Counted from the first letter of the stretch, positions 35,647 to 45,343 are shown. The stretch is DNA of 64,000 nt from Phycicoccus avicenniae (GCF_018139485.1 NZ_JAGSNF010000001.1:1-64000), one strand, 5' to 3'. Program-made: numbers and translations. Notes: a model not told the origin generated them from the letters alone.

Positions 35647-36669
35647 TCAGGTGGGGGCCGGGCCGCTGCTCTCACGGGTCGTGAGGTACGTCGGGAGGAC
35701 GGTGCGCGACCTCGAGCCCCCGGCGGAGCCGAGCTGCGACAGCAGCATCGTGACCGCGACCCGTCCGGCCTCCTCGATCGGCGCCGACACCGTCGTGAGC
35801 GGCGGGTTGCAGAACGACGCGCCGAAGATGTCGTCGCACCCGACGACCGAGAGGTCGAGGGGGACGCGGACTCCGCGCTCCTGGAGCCGGCCGAGCATGC
35901 CGATGGCGAGGAGGTCGTTGAAGACGACGGCGGCCGTCGCCGACGAGGCGATGACGGCGTCCGCCGCGGCCGACCCGGCGGCCGCCGTCGGGGCCCACGG
36001 CCCGATCATCGTCATCTCGACACCGAGCTCCTCGCCGGCGGCGAGGAGGGCCTCCCAGCGCCGGGCGCTCGACCACGAACCGGACGGTCCCGCGACGAAC
36101 ACGGCGCGGGTGTGTCCGAGCGAGCGGAGGTGGACGACGGTCTGACGCATGCCCTCCGGTGTGTCGAGGATGACGGTCGGCACGTCGGGGACGTCGCGGT
36201 TGATCGTCACGAGCGGCTGTCGCGCGGCGGCGGCCGTCAGGGTCTCGTCGTCGAGCCGCGACGCGGCGAGAACGACACCGTCGGCGTTCTTCAGCATGAG
36301 CTCGACCATCGAGGACTCGATCTCGTGCGACTCCTCGGTGTCGAGCAGCAGCTGGGCGTAGCCGGCCGCGCGGAGCTGGCGTTGCGCCCCGCGGATGAGG
36401 TCGAAGTAGAACGGGTTGGCGATGTCGGGCACGAGAACGCCCACGACGCCGGTCCGCCCGGAGGTCAGCGACCGTGCCTGGGCGCTCGGCACGTAGCCGA
36501 GCTGGCCCACGGCCTCCTCGATGCGCTGCCTCGTCACGTGGTTCACCCGCGCGGGGTTGCTCAGGGCGCGCGAGACGGTCGAGGTGGCGACGCCGGCCAG
36601 CTTGGCCACGTCGGCGATGGTCGCCGCCCGTCCGCGTCGTTGCGTCAGGTCGTTGGCGGTCAACGCCAC
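35647..36669 (-). CDS. LacI-family transcriptional regulator
   Basis: About 340 residues. The N-terminal helix-turn-helix and hinge read ATIADVAKLAGVATSTVSRALSNPARVNHVTRQRI. A periplasmic-binding-protein-like effector domain follows (VGVLVPDIANPFYFDLIRGAQ, VFNDLLAIGMLGRLQERGVRVP). The start is uncertain. The GTG at 36669 sits almost on a GAGGGG, while a TTG at 36663 would have ideal spacing; upstream ATGs lie inside the operator. It is divergent from uxuB, shares the GGCAA-N4-TTGC region with it, and is probably a repressor relieved by a uronate-pathway sugar acid. Confidence 0.88.
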   Translation of the reverse strand: MALTANDLTQRRGRAATIADVAKLAGVATSTVSRALSNPARVNHVTRQRIEEAVGQLGYVPSAQARSLTSGRTGVVGVLVPDIANPFYFDLIRGAQRQLRAAGYAQLLLDTEESHEIESSMVELMLKNADGVVLAASRLDDETLTAAAARQPLVTINRDVPDVPTVILDTPEGMRQTVVHLRSLGHTRAVFVAGPSGSWSSARRWEALLAAGEELGVEMTMIGPWAPTAAAGSAAADAVIASSATAAVVFNDLLAIGMLGRLQERGVRVPLDLSVVGCDDIFGASFCNPPLTTVSAPIEEAGRVAVTMLLSQLGSAGGSRSRTVLPTYLTTRESSGPAPT

Positions 36670-36731
36670 CCCCTCATGGTTCCGGTCGTGTCGGCGCAGC
36701 ATATCGAGCGCGAGGCGGGATGGCAAAGAGC

Positions 36732-36770
36732 GGCAAGCGATTGCATAAATCGTTGCACTCGGGCTAGCGT
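36732..36770 (+). promoter_or_regulatory. Operator and promoter between lacI and uxuB
   Basis: GGCAA-GCGA-TTGCA (36732-36745) overlaps a -35-like TTGCAT (36741-36746), with TAGCGT (36765-36770) as a weak -10 after 18 nt. A further dyad CGATT-GCATA-AATCG covers 36738-36752. It is expected to control uxuB-manD and possibly lacI itself. Confidence 0.55.
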
Positions 36771-36801
36771 GACCGCACCCACCGGCACACGAGGAGGTGC
36801 G

Positions 36802-36873
36802 ATGCCGTCGAACGACGTCCAGAACGGACCCGGCGCTCCCGCTCGCCCGTCGCAGAGGCGAGGCCCGCTATGA
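36802..36873 (+). CDS. Short leader ORF coupled to uxuB (23 residues)
   Basis: An ATG with an ideal GAGGAGG at a 4-nt distance encodes MPSNDVQNGPGAPARPSQRR plus GPL. Its stop overlaps the uxuB ATG by 4 nt (ATGA). The uxuB start itself has only a modest GAGG inside this frame. The peptide has no recognisable motif and no run of one regulatory amino acid. It may exist to deliver ribosomes to uxuB by reinitiation. It could also be chance, though the placement is tight. Confidence 0.45.
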   Translation: MPSNDVQNGPGAPARPSQRRGPL

Positions 36874-38129
36874 CGGAGGGTCGGGCTCCGGTACGGATGG
36901 CGCACCTCGGACTCGGGGCCTTCCACCGCGCCCACCAGGCGTGGTTCACGGAGGTGGCCAACAGGTGCGGTGGGGAGCAGTGGGGTGTCGCGGCCTTCAC
37001 CGGTCGCCGTCCCGACGCCGCCCGCGCGCTGCGCGCGACCGGATGCCGGTACGACCTCGTCGTCCGTGGCCCCGACGCGGACCGCCGCGAGACCGTCTCC
37101 GCCGTCGTGGAGGCCCACGACGGTGCGGACGCCGTGGCCTGGCGCCGGACGATGGCGACGGTGGCGGTGCTCACCGTGACGGTGACCGAGGCCGGCTACC
37201 TCGATGACGAGGCGCGGGACGCCGAGGACGTCAGGGCGCTCGCCGCCGGGCGGCTGCCCCGGTCCCCGGCCGCGCGGATCGTCGACGGGCTCCGGGCCCG
37301 GCTGGCGACGGGGGGCGGCGGGATGGCCGTCGTGGCGTGCGACAACCTCGACAGCAACGGGGCGCTGCTCGGACGCCGGGTGGGAGGCCTTGCCGGCCGG
37401 CTCGACCCCGACCTCGCGGACTGGATCGGGGACGAGGTCTCCTTCGTCTCCTCGGTCGTCGACCGCATCACCCCCGCACCGACCGACGAGGGCCTCGTCA
37501 CCGAGCCTCACGCCTCATGGGTGCTGGCCGGGGACTTCCCGGCCGGGCGCCCGGCGTGGGAGGTCGCGGGCGCGTTGTTCGTCGACGACGTGCGGCCCTA
37601 CGAACAGCGCAAGCTGTGGCTGCTCAACGCCGGCCACAGCCTGCTGGCCCTCACGGGCCTGCCGCGGGGTCACCGGACCGTCGCCGACGCGATGCGCGAC
37701 CCGGAGTGCGTTGCGCAGCTCGGCGAGCTGTGGGACGGGCTCGGTCCGGTGCTTCCGTTCACGCCCGACGAGCTCGACCGCGAGCGCGAGTCCGTCACCG
37801 CGCGTTTCGCGAACGCCCGGATCGAGCACTCCCTCGCCCAGATCGCGGTCGACAGCGCGCTCAAGCTCGGCATCCGCGTCCTGCCCGTCGTCGAGGAGCG
37901 GCGCCGCCGTGGCCTCGACGCCGGCCGGGGCCAGCTCCGGACCGTCGCGGCGTGGGCCGCGGCGGTGCGCGGCGGCCTCCTCGACGGTCCCGACCTGCCG
38001 GGCAGCCCAGCGGACCTCGCGACGTCCGCCCTCCGTCATCTCTCGTCGAGCCTCGCCGACGACCCCGACGTCGTCGCGGAGCTCGCCGAGCTCGTCTCCG
38101 TCCCCGACCCGACAGGAACCCCCCGATGA
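36870..38129 (+). CDS. uxuB: Fructuronate reductase / mannitol dehydrogenase family
   Basis: A 419-residue polyol-type long-chain dehydrogenase. The N-terminal nucleotide-binding motif is [17 protein letters not shown]. The catalytic Lys/Asn/His block is [16 protein letters not shown]. It reduces D-fructuronate to D-mannonate using NADH. Placement between UxaC and a ManD-type dehydratase supports UxuB over mannitol dehydrogenase. Its ATG overlaps the leader ORF stop, and its stop overlaps the manD start, each by 4 nt. Confidence 0.88.
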   Translation: MTEGRAPVRMAHLGLGAFHRAHQAWFTEVANRCGGEQWGVAAFTGRRPDAARALRATGCRYDLVVRGPDADRRETVSAVVEAHDGADAVAWRRTMATVAVLTVTVTEAGYLDDEARDAEDVRALAAGRLPRSPAARIVDGLRARLATGGGGMAVVACDNLDSNGALLGRRVGGLAGRLDPDLADWIGDEVSFVSSVVDRITPAPTDEGLVTEPHASWVLAGDFPAGRPAWEVAGALFVDDVRPYEQRKLWLLNAGHSLLALTGLPRGHRTVADAMRDPECVAQLGELWDGLGPVLPFTPDELDRERESVTARFANARIEHSLAQIAVDSALKLGIRVLPVVEERRRRGLDAGRGQLRTVAAWAAAVRGGLLDGPDLPGSPADLATSALRHLSSSLADDPDVVAELAELVSVPDPTGTPR

Positions 38130-39364
38130 AGATCGCCGCCGCCGACGTCGTCGTCACGAGCCCGGACCGCAACTTCGTGACCCTCAGGATCACGACCGAG
38201 GACGGCATCACCGGTCTGGGTGACGCGACGCTCAACGGGCGCGAGCTCGCCGTCGTCGCCTACCTGCGCGAGCACGTCGTGCCGCTGCTCGTCGGCGCCG
38301 ACGCCTCCCGCATCGAGGACATGTGGCAGTTCCTCTACCGCGGCGCCTACTGGCGACGTGGCCCCGTGACGATGGCGTCGATCGCGTCCGTCGACATGGC
38401 CCTGTGGGACATCAAGGGCAAGGCGGCGGGAATGCCCGTCTACCAGCTGCTCGGCGGCGCGTCCCGGGAGGGGCTCCTCGCCTACGGCCACGCCTCGGGC
38501 AAGAGCACCGAGGAGCTGTTCGAGTCGGTCCGGGACCACCTCGAGCAGGGATACCGCGCGATCCGGGTCCAGACGGGGGTGCCGGGGCTGCGCTCGATCT
38601 ACGGCATCGCCTCGAACACGACCTCGGGCGGCAACGCGGGGGTGCGCTACGACCACGAGCCCGCGCAGCGGGGAGCGCGACCCGCGGAGGAGGACTGGGA
38701 CACCCGCGCCTACCTGCGGCACGTGCCGGCCGTCTTCGAGGCCGTGCGCAACGAGTTCGGCCCGGAGCTGCCGCTGCTGCACGACGCCCACCACCGGCTC
38801 ACCCCGATCCAGGCGGCGTCGCTCGGGCGGTCCCTGGAGCCGTACGACCTCTTCTGGCTCGAGGACGTCACTCCCGCCGAGAACCAGGAGGCGCTGCGGC
38901 TCGTCCGGCAGCACACGACGACCCCGCTCGCCATCGGTGAGGTCTTCAACTCCGTGTGGGACTACCAGCACGTCATCCGCGAACAGCTGATCGACTACGT
39001 CCGCAGCGCGGTGACGCACACCGGTGGCATCACGCACCTGCGCAAGGTGCTCGACTACGCGGCGATGTACCAGGTCAAGTCGGGGATGCACGGACCCACG
39101 GACGTCTCTCCCGTGGGCATGGCGGCCGCGATGCACCTGGCCCTGTCGATCCACAACTTCGGGATCCAGGAGTACATGAAGCACGGTGCGCGGACCGATG
39201 CGGTCTTCCGTCAGTCCTTCACCTTCGAGGGCGGCCTGCTCCACCCGGGCGACGCCCCGGGGCTCGGGGTCGAGCTCGACGCCGACGAGGCCGGCCGTCA
39301 CCCCTACGAGCAGGCGTACCTGCCGTACAACAGGCTCGCCGACGGGACCGTGCATGACTGGTGA
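38126..39364 (+). CDS. manD: D-mannonate dehydratase, enolase-superfamily ManD type
   Basis: A 412-residue ManD/RspA-type enzyme, slightly longer than the usual ~405. It starts [20 protein letters not shown]. The metal ligands are the Asp in LLHDAHHR, the Glu in WLEDVTP and the Glu in AIGEVFNS. The ManD loop [13 protein letters not shown] and the C-terminal [14 protein letters not shown] are conserved. It dehydrates D-mannonate to 2-keto-3-deoxygluconate. KDG kinase and KDPG aldolase, the next steps, are not encoded here. It replaces the unrelated UxuA dehydratase of enteric bacteria. Confidence 0.92.
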   Translation: MKIAAADVVVTSPDRNFVTLRITTEDGITGLGDATLNGRELAVVAYLREHVVPLLVGADASRIEDMWQFLYRGAYWRRGPVTMASIASVDMALWDIKGKAAGMPVYQLLGGASREGLLAYGHASGKSTEELFESVRDHLEQGYRAIRVQTGVPGLRSIYGIASNTTSGGNAGVRYDHEPAQRGARPAEEDWDTRAYLRHVPAVFEAVRNEFGPELPLLHDAHHRLTPIQAASLGRSLEPYDLFWLEDVTPAENQEALRLVRQHTTTPLAIGEVFNSVWDYQHVIREQLIDYVRSAVTHTGGITHLRKVLDYAAMYQVKSGMHGPTDVSPVGMAAAMHLALSIHNFGIQEYMKHGARTDAVFRQSFTFEGGLLHPGDAPGLGVELDADEAGRHPYEQAYLPYNRLADGTVHDW

Positions 39365-41495
39365 CGTGCAGCCGTCCGACGTCACCGCACCGACGGCCGG
39401 GACGGCCGTCACGATCGCCTTCCCCGGGGGCAGCCCACGGGTCGCCTTCGGCGTCGAAGAGCTCGCCGCGGCCTTGCACGGCCGCGGGCTCGTCGCCCGA
39501 CGGCAGGACCTCGATCGGGCGCCTCGGCGCCCCTCCGGTCCCGCGGTCGTCGTCACCGCCCCGCGGGCCGACCTCTCCGGGGAGTTCCGGGCGGCCGTGC
39601 GGGGGGACGAGGTCCCACCCGTCGCGGACGAGTCGTTCGAGATCGTGTCCCACGACGACGGCGTCGTCGAGGTCTCGGGCACGACGCCGAGCGGGCTGCT
39701 CTACGGACTCCTCGAGGTGGCTGAGCTCGTCGAGCGGGCCGGCTGGCCGGCGCCCGGCCTCGTCGTGCGCCGCGCCGCCGCCATCGCCCTGCGCGGCTTC
39801 AAGTTCAACCTGCCCTACGCCCCCTACGCCGACGGCGAGCCGTTCGAGCGGAACCTCGAGACGGCGTGGTCGATGGAGTTCTGGGGCGGTTTCCTCGACG
39901 AGCTGGCCCGGGGCCGCTACAACCTGCTATCCCTGTGGTCGGAGCACCCGTGGCACCTGCTCGTGACCTCGGACCGGTTCCGGGGCGCGAACCCGGCGAG
40001 CGACGCCGAGATGGCCCGGCGGCGGGAGTTCTTCGACGAGCTCCTCCGCCGCGCCGACGACCGGGGCATCGGGGTGGTGCTCTTCACCTGGAACATCTCC
40101 CTCACGGCGGAGGCGGCGGAGCACCTCGGGGTCCCTCCGGTCCCCGATGGCTTCGTGGGGTCGAGCGAGCACGTGCGGGTGCGCCAGGCATCCCCCGTGG
40201 TCCGGGACTACATCGAGGAGATGATCCTCCGGACCCTCGTCACCTACCCCTTGCTCCGCGGCATCGGGACGTCCGCGTCCGAGACGATGGTCGGGTCCGC
40301 GAGGGACCGGCAGGCGTGGGTCGCCGACGTGTTCGTCGCCGCCTACGAGCGGTCGGGGCGGCGGCCATGGTTCATCCAGCGCACGAACCTGCAGGGCGCG
40401 GGGCAGGAGATCAAGGAGCTGGTCCAGCCGAGGTTCCCGCCGGAGCGGTTCTTCGTGAGCTGGAAGTACGCCAACGCCCACGCGCTGTCCCACCCGAGAC
40501 CTCGGTTCGAGGACCTGCGTCGGGCCTGGGACGGCGTCGACCTCGAGAGCACCAACGTGCTGTTCACCGTGCGCAACGACGACGTCACCACTCACCAGTG
40601 GGCCGATGCCGAGTTCGTCCGGGACTTCGTCGAGGGCATGCGCAAGCCCTACGTCCGCGGCTTCTACTGGGGAGCCGACGGGTACGTCTTCGGCCGTGAC
40701 TTCCAGCACGTCGACCACGGCCACAAGACGTGGCGGTGGGACTACGAGCGGCACGTCCTCCAGTTCCGGCTGTGGGGCCGGCTCGCGTTCGACCCCGACG
40801 CGGCCGACCATCTGCCGGTGACCGTGCTCCGGCGGGTCCACGGGGAGCACGCCGAGGTCGTCGCCGAGGGACTCGCCCACGCCTCCCGCATCGTGCCCGC
40901 GGTCAACCGGCTGCTGTGGCGGGACTACGACTACCAGTGGCACCCGGAGATCTGCCTCGGGCGGGCCGACGGGTTCCGGACCGTCCTCGACCTCCTCGAG
41001 GCCGAGCCGATGCCGGGGCAGGACGTCGTGTCGATCGCGGAGTGGGGTCGGACCGGAGTCGCCGGGGCCACGAGCGAGACCCCCGCCTCCGTCTCCGCCC
41101 TGCTGCGCCGGGAGGCCGGTGCGGCGCGCTCGTCCGCGGACGACCTGGCGGCGCACGGGCCGCACGTCGGTGCCACTGCGTGCGTGGAGCTCGACCTGCG
41201 GGGGTTGGCCTCGCTCGGGGAGTACTACGCGGCGAAGATCGACGCAGCCGTCGAGCTCGTGCGCGCCGTCGACGACCCGCAGGCGCGGGATCGGGCGGTC
41301 GAGGCCCTCGAGTCGGCGGTCGGTCACTGGAAGGACGTCGGGCACCACTGGAGCCGGCACTACCGCGCCTACGACATGCCGCGGACCGGTCGGACGTTCG
41401 GTTACCCGTTCTACCTCGACGACGTCGAGCACGACGTCGCCCTGGCGCGCCGGTACGGGCGCCCGGACCTCGACGGCGCGATGCTGCCGGAGTGA
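39354..41495 (+). CDS. Putative glycoside hydrolase, GH67/GH20-like architecture
   Basis: A 713-residue cytoplasmic protein. An N-terminal alpha/beta domain ending in [17 protein letters not shown] resembles the GH20/GH67 N-domain. A barrel follows with [59 protein letters not shown] and [13 protein letters not shown]. The C-terminus is helical. I could not place it in a named family. Its place as third gene of the uxuB-manD operon, overlapping manD by 11 nt, makes an alpha-glucuronidase-type role attractive but unproven. The start (39354 or GTG 39366) is not settled by a clear Shine-Dalgarno. Confidence 0.55.
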   Translation: MTGDVQPSDVTAPTAGTAVTIAFPGGSPRVAFGVEELAAALHGRGLVARRQDLDRAPRRPSGPAVVVTAPRADLSGEFRAAVRGDEVPPVADESFEIVSHDDGVVEVSGTTPSGLLYGLLEVAELVERAGWPAPGLVVRRAAAIALRGFKFNLPYAPYADGEPFERNLETAWSMEFWGGFLDELARGRYNLLSLWSEHPWHLLVTSDRFRGANPASDAEMARRREFFDELLRRADDRGIGVVLFTWNISLTAEAAEHLGVPPVPDGFVGSSEHVRVRQASPVVRDYIEEMILRTLVTYPLLRGIGTSASETMVGSARDRQAWVADVFVAAYERSGRRPWFIQRTNLQGAGQEIKELVQPRFPPERFFVSWKYANAHALSHPRPRFEDLRRAWDGVDLESTNVLFTVRNDDVTTHQWADAEFVRDFVEGMRKPYVRGFYWGADGYVFGRDFQHVDHGHKTWRWDYERHVLQFRLWGRLAFDPDAADHLPVTVLRRVHGEHAEVVAEGLAHASRIVPAVNRLLWRDYDYQWHPEICLGRADGFRTVLDLLEAEPMPGQDVVSIAEWGRTGVAGATSETPASVSALLRREAGAARSSADDLAAHGPHVGATACVELDLRGLASLGEYYAAKIDAAVELVRAVDDPQARDRAVEALESAVGHWKDVGHHWSRHYRAYDMPRTGRTFGYPFYLDDVEHDVALARRYGRPDLDGAMLPE

Positions 41496-41507
41496 GCCGG
41501 GCCGGCG

Positions 41508-42134
41508 TCAGTCGGGACCCGGCAGCGGCCTGAGGAGCCTGCCCTCGATCCCCGCACGCAGGGCGTCCGGCAGGTCGAAGGCCCGGCCGAGGTGGAGCCA
41601 CTGCACCTGCAGTCCGTCCCACGTCGCGACGGTCCCCAGCGCGAGGGAAGCGGGGTCCGCCCCCTCGGGCAGCCATCCGCGGTCGCCGAGGTCGTCGTAG
41701 ACGGCGGTCAGCCGGTCGAGGAGCCGTTCGCAGCGGTCCCGGAAGAACGCGGCGGCCGGGTGGTCGGGGTCGGTCGCCTCCGCCGAGAGCACGACGAAGA
41801 GCTCGATGGCGCCCTGGGCGCGCACGTTGCGGGCCGCGACCTCGACGAGCTGACGCAGCACCTCCGGTCCCGGGGCGGAGAAGTCGAGGTCGGCCTCGGT
41901 CACTTCGTCGCGCCGCCGCAGGGTCTCGACGAGGAGCCGGTCCTTGCTGCCGAAGTGGTGCAGCAGCCCCGCCTCGCTCATCCCCACGCGGTCGGCGACG
42001 GCACGCAGCGACCCCCCGCGGTAGCCGACGACCGCGAAGACCTCCAGCGCGGCGTCGAGGATCTCCTGCCGTCGTCGGACGGTCTTGCGGTACGGCCCAC
42101 GACGGCCGCCAGTGGTGTCGGCGGGGGTGCTCAC
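41508..42134 (-). CDS. TetR-family transcriptional regulator
   Basis: A 208-residue regulator. The helix-turn-helix is RRQEILDAALEVFAVVGYRGGSLRAVADRVGMSEAGLLHHFGSKDRLL. The ligand-binding half is helical and lacks recognisable specificity. The GTG at 42134 follows an Arg-rich basic leader typical of the family. It is divergent from the GH3-PA14 gene, with a dyad between them, so it probably represses that gene and itself. It converges with the hydrolase at 39354-41495. Confidence 0.87.
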   Translation of the reverse strand: MSTPADTTGGRRGPYRKTVRRRQEILDAALEVFAVVGYRGGSLRAVADRVGMSEAGLLHHFGSKDRLLVETLRRRDEVTEADLDFSAPGPEVLRQLVEVAARNVRAQGAIELFVVLSAEATDPDHPAAAFFRDRCERLLDRLTAVYDDLGDRGWLPEGADPASLALGTVATWDGLQVQWLHLGRAFDLPDALRAGIEGRLLRPLPGPD

Positions 42135-42150
42135 CGGCCCAGTGTCACAG

Positions 42151-42182
42151 AACGAATACCTAGCGATTGCTCGGCTTTCGTT
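42151..42182. promoter_or_regulatory. TetR-type dyad between regulator and GH3 gene
   Basis: AACGAATACC (42151-42160) and GGCTTTCGTT (42173-42182) form an imperfect 10-bp inverted repeat (8 of 10 paired) around TAGCGATTGCTC. It lies in the shared promoter region of the divergent TetR and GH3 genes. Confidence 0.45.
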
Positions 42183-42242
42183 GGTAGGGTCGGGCGTGGG
42201 TCGCCGGAGCCCGTCCGGGACCCGCGAACGGACGGAGCGGAC

Positions 42243-44720
42243 ATGACCGACCTCGACCTCGACCACCCCGTCGTCACGGCGGCGTGCGAGCGCCTCACCC
42301 TCGAGCAGAAGGTGCGCCTCCTCACCGGCCAGGACTTCTGGAGCACCTACCCCGTCGAGGAGGTCGGGCTGCGCAGCCTCGTCCTGTCCGACGGGCCCTC
42401 GGGGGTCCGCGGTCCGGTCTGGGACGAGCGCAGCCCGTCGCTCAACCTGCCGTCGGCCACCGCCCTCGCCTCGTCGTGGGACCCCGACGTCGCCCGCCGG
42501 TACGGCGAAATCTCCGCCGCCGAGGCCCGCCGCAAGGACGTCGACGTCGTCCTCGGCCCGACCATCAACCTGCACCGGTCCCCGCTGGGCGGGCGCCACT
42601 TCGAGGCCTTCAGCGAGGACCCGCTCCTCACGGGGCGGCTGGCCGCCGCCTACGTCGCGGGCTGCCAGGGGCGGGGGGTCGGCGCCACCCCGAAGCACTA
42701 CGTCGCCAACGACTGGGAGACCGACCGGTTCACCGCGAGCGCGCAGGTGTCCGAGCGGGCGCTGCGCGAGCTCTACCTCGCCGCCTTCGAGGAGGCGGTC
42801 GTCGAGGGCCGGCCGTGGATGCTCATGTCGGCCTACAACTCGGTCAACGGCACGACGGCGTCCGAGCACCCGCTGCTGGCCGACCCGCTCAAGGAGGATT
42901 GGGGCTTCGACGGGGTCGTCGTCAGCGACTGGGGTGGGGTGCGCAGCCTCGACGCTGCGCGGGCCGCCCAGGACCTCGCGATGCCCGGACCGGACGGGCC
43001 GTGGGGCGAGGCCCTCGTCGCCGCCGTCCGGGAGGGGGCGGTGCCCGAGTCCGCGGTCGACGACAAGGTGCGTCGCATCCTCCTGCTCGCTGCGCGCGTC
43101 GGCGGTCTCGAGGGGGTGGCGGTGGAGCCCGTCGAGCACGTGGGCCCCGCTGCCGGTGTCGCGTTCGCCCGCGAGGCCGCGGTCGAGGGGACGGTGCTCC
43201 TCGAGAACGACGGTGTGCTGCCGCTGGACCCGCAGCGCGTGCGCCGGGTCGCCGTCCTCGGGCAGAACGCCGACACCGCCCGCACCCAGGGCGGCGGGTC
43301 CGCGACGGTCCTGCCCGAGCGGGTCGTGAGCCCGCTCGAGGGCATCCGGGAGGCCCTGCCCGACGCCGACGTCACCTACGCCGTCGGGGCGCTCGCCCAC
43401 ACGGGCCTGTCGGAGCTGCCGCTGTCGGAGGTCACGGACCCCGAGACCGGGGAGCCCGGCGTCCTCGTGCGCTTCCTCGACGAGGACGACGGCGTCCTGT
43501 GGACCGAGCACCGGCGCTCCACGGCGCTGGTGTACTTCGGCGGCGAGGCGCCGGTCGCGGCCTCGACGTGGTTCGAGGTCGTCGCCGAGTGGACGCCCTC
43601 GGAGGACGGGCCGGTCGACCTGGGGTTCGAGTCCGTCGGCCACGGGACCGTCGACCTCGACGGCGAGCGCGTCCTCGAGGAGACCGCCGAGGCCATCGGC
43701 GACCAGCTCGGCGCGAGCATCCTGCACCCCCCGGCCGCCCGGGCGACCGTCGAGGTCGTGGCCGGCCGCCGGCACACCGTGCGGCTGCGCTTCGACATGC
43801 GGACACGGGACCGGATGATGGAGGGCGCCTTCGGGCTCACCCTCGGGACCGCACCGGCGCCGCGTGACCCCGAGGCGCTCGTCGCGGACGCGGTCGCCGC
43901 GGCCCACGGGGCCGACGTCGCCGTCGTCGTCGTCGGCACGAGCAGCAAGGAGGAGTCGGAGGGCTTCGACCGCGAGAGTCTCGAGCTGCCGGGCGCCCAG
44001 GACCGGCTCGTCGCCGCGGTGGCGGCGTCGGGCACCCCGACGGTCGTCGTCGTGAACTCCGGCTCGCCGGTGCTCCTGCCGTGGCGCGCCGACGTCGCCG
44101 CGCTCCTCGTCGGCTACTTCGGCGGCCAGGAGATGGGCCGTGCCGTGGCCGACGTCCTCACCGGCGCCGCCGAGCCCGGCGGCCGCCTGCCGACGACCTG
44201 GCCCGCGGCGCAGGCCGATCTTCCCGTCCAGGACGTGACTCCGGTCGACGGCGTCCTCGCCTACGACGAGGGGGTCCACATCGGGCACCGGGCGTGGCTG
44301 CGCGCCGGCACGACCCCCGCGTACTGGTTCGGCGCCGGGCGGGGCTACACGACCTGGGAGGTGGACACCCCGACGCTGGACGGGGCCCCGGACGGGGTCA
44401 CGGTGCGGACCCGGGCCACGAACACCGGCGACCGGGCGGGAAAGCACGTCGTGCAGGTCTACCTCGAGCGCCCTGGGTCGGCCGTCGACCGGCCCGCGCG
44501 GTGGTTCGCCGGTCACGCCGTCGTGCGGGCGGTCGCCGGAGAGGGTGCCCCGGTGACGGTCGACCTCGGTCGCCGCCGCTTCGCGCACTGGGACGAGGCG
44601 GCCGGCGACTGGGCGGTGGAGCCCGGCGAGTACCTGGTCCACGTCGCGGAGTCGGTCGACCGGGTGCTGCACACCGCCCGGGTCGTCGTGGCCGACGACT
44701 GGGGCGTGGTGCCGGCCTGA
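42243..44720 (+). CDS. Glycoside hydrolase family 3 enzyme with PA14 insert
   Basis: An 825-residue GH3 enzyme without a signal peptide. It has the barrel with KHYVANDWETDRF, the nucleophile Asp229 in VVVSDWGG, then the second domain (GTVLLENDGVLPL, GQNADTARTQGGGSA). A PA14-like insert lies near residues 405-500 (LVYFGGEAPVAASTWFEVVAEW). A fibronectin-III-like end follows (RTRATNTGDRAGKHVVQVYLE). This layout is common in beta-glucosidases and beta-xylosidases. It is controlled separately from the other GH3, by the adjacent TetR protein. Confidence 0.9.
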   Translation: MTDLDLDHPVVTAACERLTLEQKVRLLTGQDFWSTYPVEEVGLRSLVLSDGPSGVRGPVWDERSPSLNLPSATALASSWDPDVARRYGEISAAEARRKDVDVVLGPTINLHRSPLGGRHFEAFSEDPLLTGRLAAAYVAGCQGRGVGATPKHYVANDWETDRFTASAQVSERALRELYLAAFEEAVVEGRPWMLMSAYNSVNGTTASEHPLLADPLKEDWGFDGVVVSDWGGVRSLDAARAAQDLAMPGPDGPWGEALVAAVREGAVPESAVDDKVRRILLLAARVGGLEGVAVEPVEHVGPAAGVAFAREAAVEGTVLLENDGVLPLDPQRVRRVAVLGQNADTARTQGGGSATVLPERVVSPLEGIREALPDADVTYAVGALAHTGLSELPLSEVTDPETGEPGVLVRFLDEDDGVLWTEHRRSTALVYFGGEAPVAASTWFEVVAEWTPSEDGPVDLGFESVGHGTVDLDGERVLEETAEAIGDQLGASILHPPAARATVEVVAGRRHTVRLRFDMRTRDRMMEGAFGLTLGTAPAPRDPEALVADAVAAAHGADVAVVVVGTSSKEESEGFDRESLELPGAQDRLVAAVAASGTPTVVVVNSGSPVLLPWRADVAALLVGYFGGQEMGRAVADVLTGAAEPGGRLPTTWPAAQADLPVQDVTPVDGVLAYDEGVHIGHRAWLRAGTTPAYWFGAGRGYTTWEVDTPTLDGAPDGVTVRTRATNTGDRAGKHVVQVYLERPGSAVDRPARWFAGHAVVRAVAGEGAPVTVDLGRRRFAHWDEAAGDWAVEPGEYLVHVAESVDRVLHTARVVVADDWGVVPA

Positions 44721-44736
44721 GCACCAACGGCACGAG

Positions 44737-44766
44737 GAGGGCCCGGGCCGTACGGCCCGGGCCCTC
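44737..44766. terminator. Strong bidirectional terminator hairpin
   Basis: A perfect 13-bp stem (GAGGGCCCGGGCC / GGCCCGGGCCCTC) with a GTAC loop lies 16 nt after the GH3 stop and before the converging PA2169-type gene. It marks the end of the catabolic island. Confidence 0.8.
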
Positions 44767-44780
44767 GTCGTCCTCCCGCC

Positions 44781-45221
44781 TCAGGAGCGGGGCAGGCTCT
44801 TCAACGTGCTCTTGGCCTGCGCGATCTCCTCGTGCTGGCGCGCGACGACGGTGCGGAAGCCCTCGCTGATGTCGGCGTCCAGCGCCTTGCGGTACTCGTT
44901 CTCCGCGTGCTCCTCGCCGCTCACCGCGGCGTCGACGACACCACCGGCGTCGTCGCCCGAGATCGCGTCCTTCATCGACAGCCAGCCGCGGTGCAGACGG
45001 GCCGCGAACGACCCGCTCTCGTCGACCTCGTCGCCGTACTCGTGGCCCATCTCGACGATCTCGCGCGCGAACGTGGCGCGCTGGTCGGCGTACTGCTGCA
45101 TGGTGTCGGCGAGGTCGGGGCGGTCGCTGTCGCGCAGCTTCTCCGCGGCGGCGAGGAAGCCGTTGCGGCCGTCCTTGAGGGTCTCCACGAGGTCCTTCGC
45201 GACCTTCTCGTCGGTCGACAT
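44781..45221 (-). CDS. PA2169-family four-helix-bundle protein (DUF2383-like)
   Basis: A 146-residue soluble, helical, highly charged protein. The opening MSTDEKVAKDLVETLKDGRNGFLAAAEKL and the central MGHEYGDEVDESGSFAARLHRGWLSMKDAI match the ferritin-like PA2169/DUF2383 style. Its function is not established; stress-related or metal-related roles are guessed for the family. GAAGGAG lies 6 nt before the ATG. It is monocistronic and sits beyond the terminator that closes the GH3 gene. Confidence 0.7.
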   Translation of the reverse strand: MSTDEKVAKDLVETLKDGRNGFLAAAEKLRDSDRPDLADTMQQYADQRATFAREIVEMGHEYGDEVDESGSFAARLHRGWLSMKDAISGDDAGGVVDAAVSGEEHAENEYRKALDADISEGFRTVVARQHEEIAQAKSTLKSLPRS

Positions 45222-45343
45222 CGATGTCTCCTTCGTCGGTGTGATCGGTCGACGGGCCAGTACCCCGCGCCGCGTCCCGGCGAAACATCGCCTGCCGGCG
45301 GGCTGTCGAACCTTCGTCGACCGGGACGAGGACGAGCCGGCCG

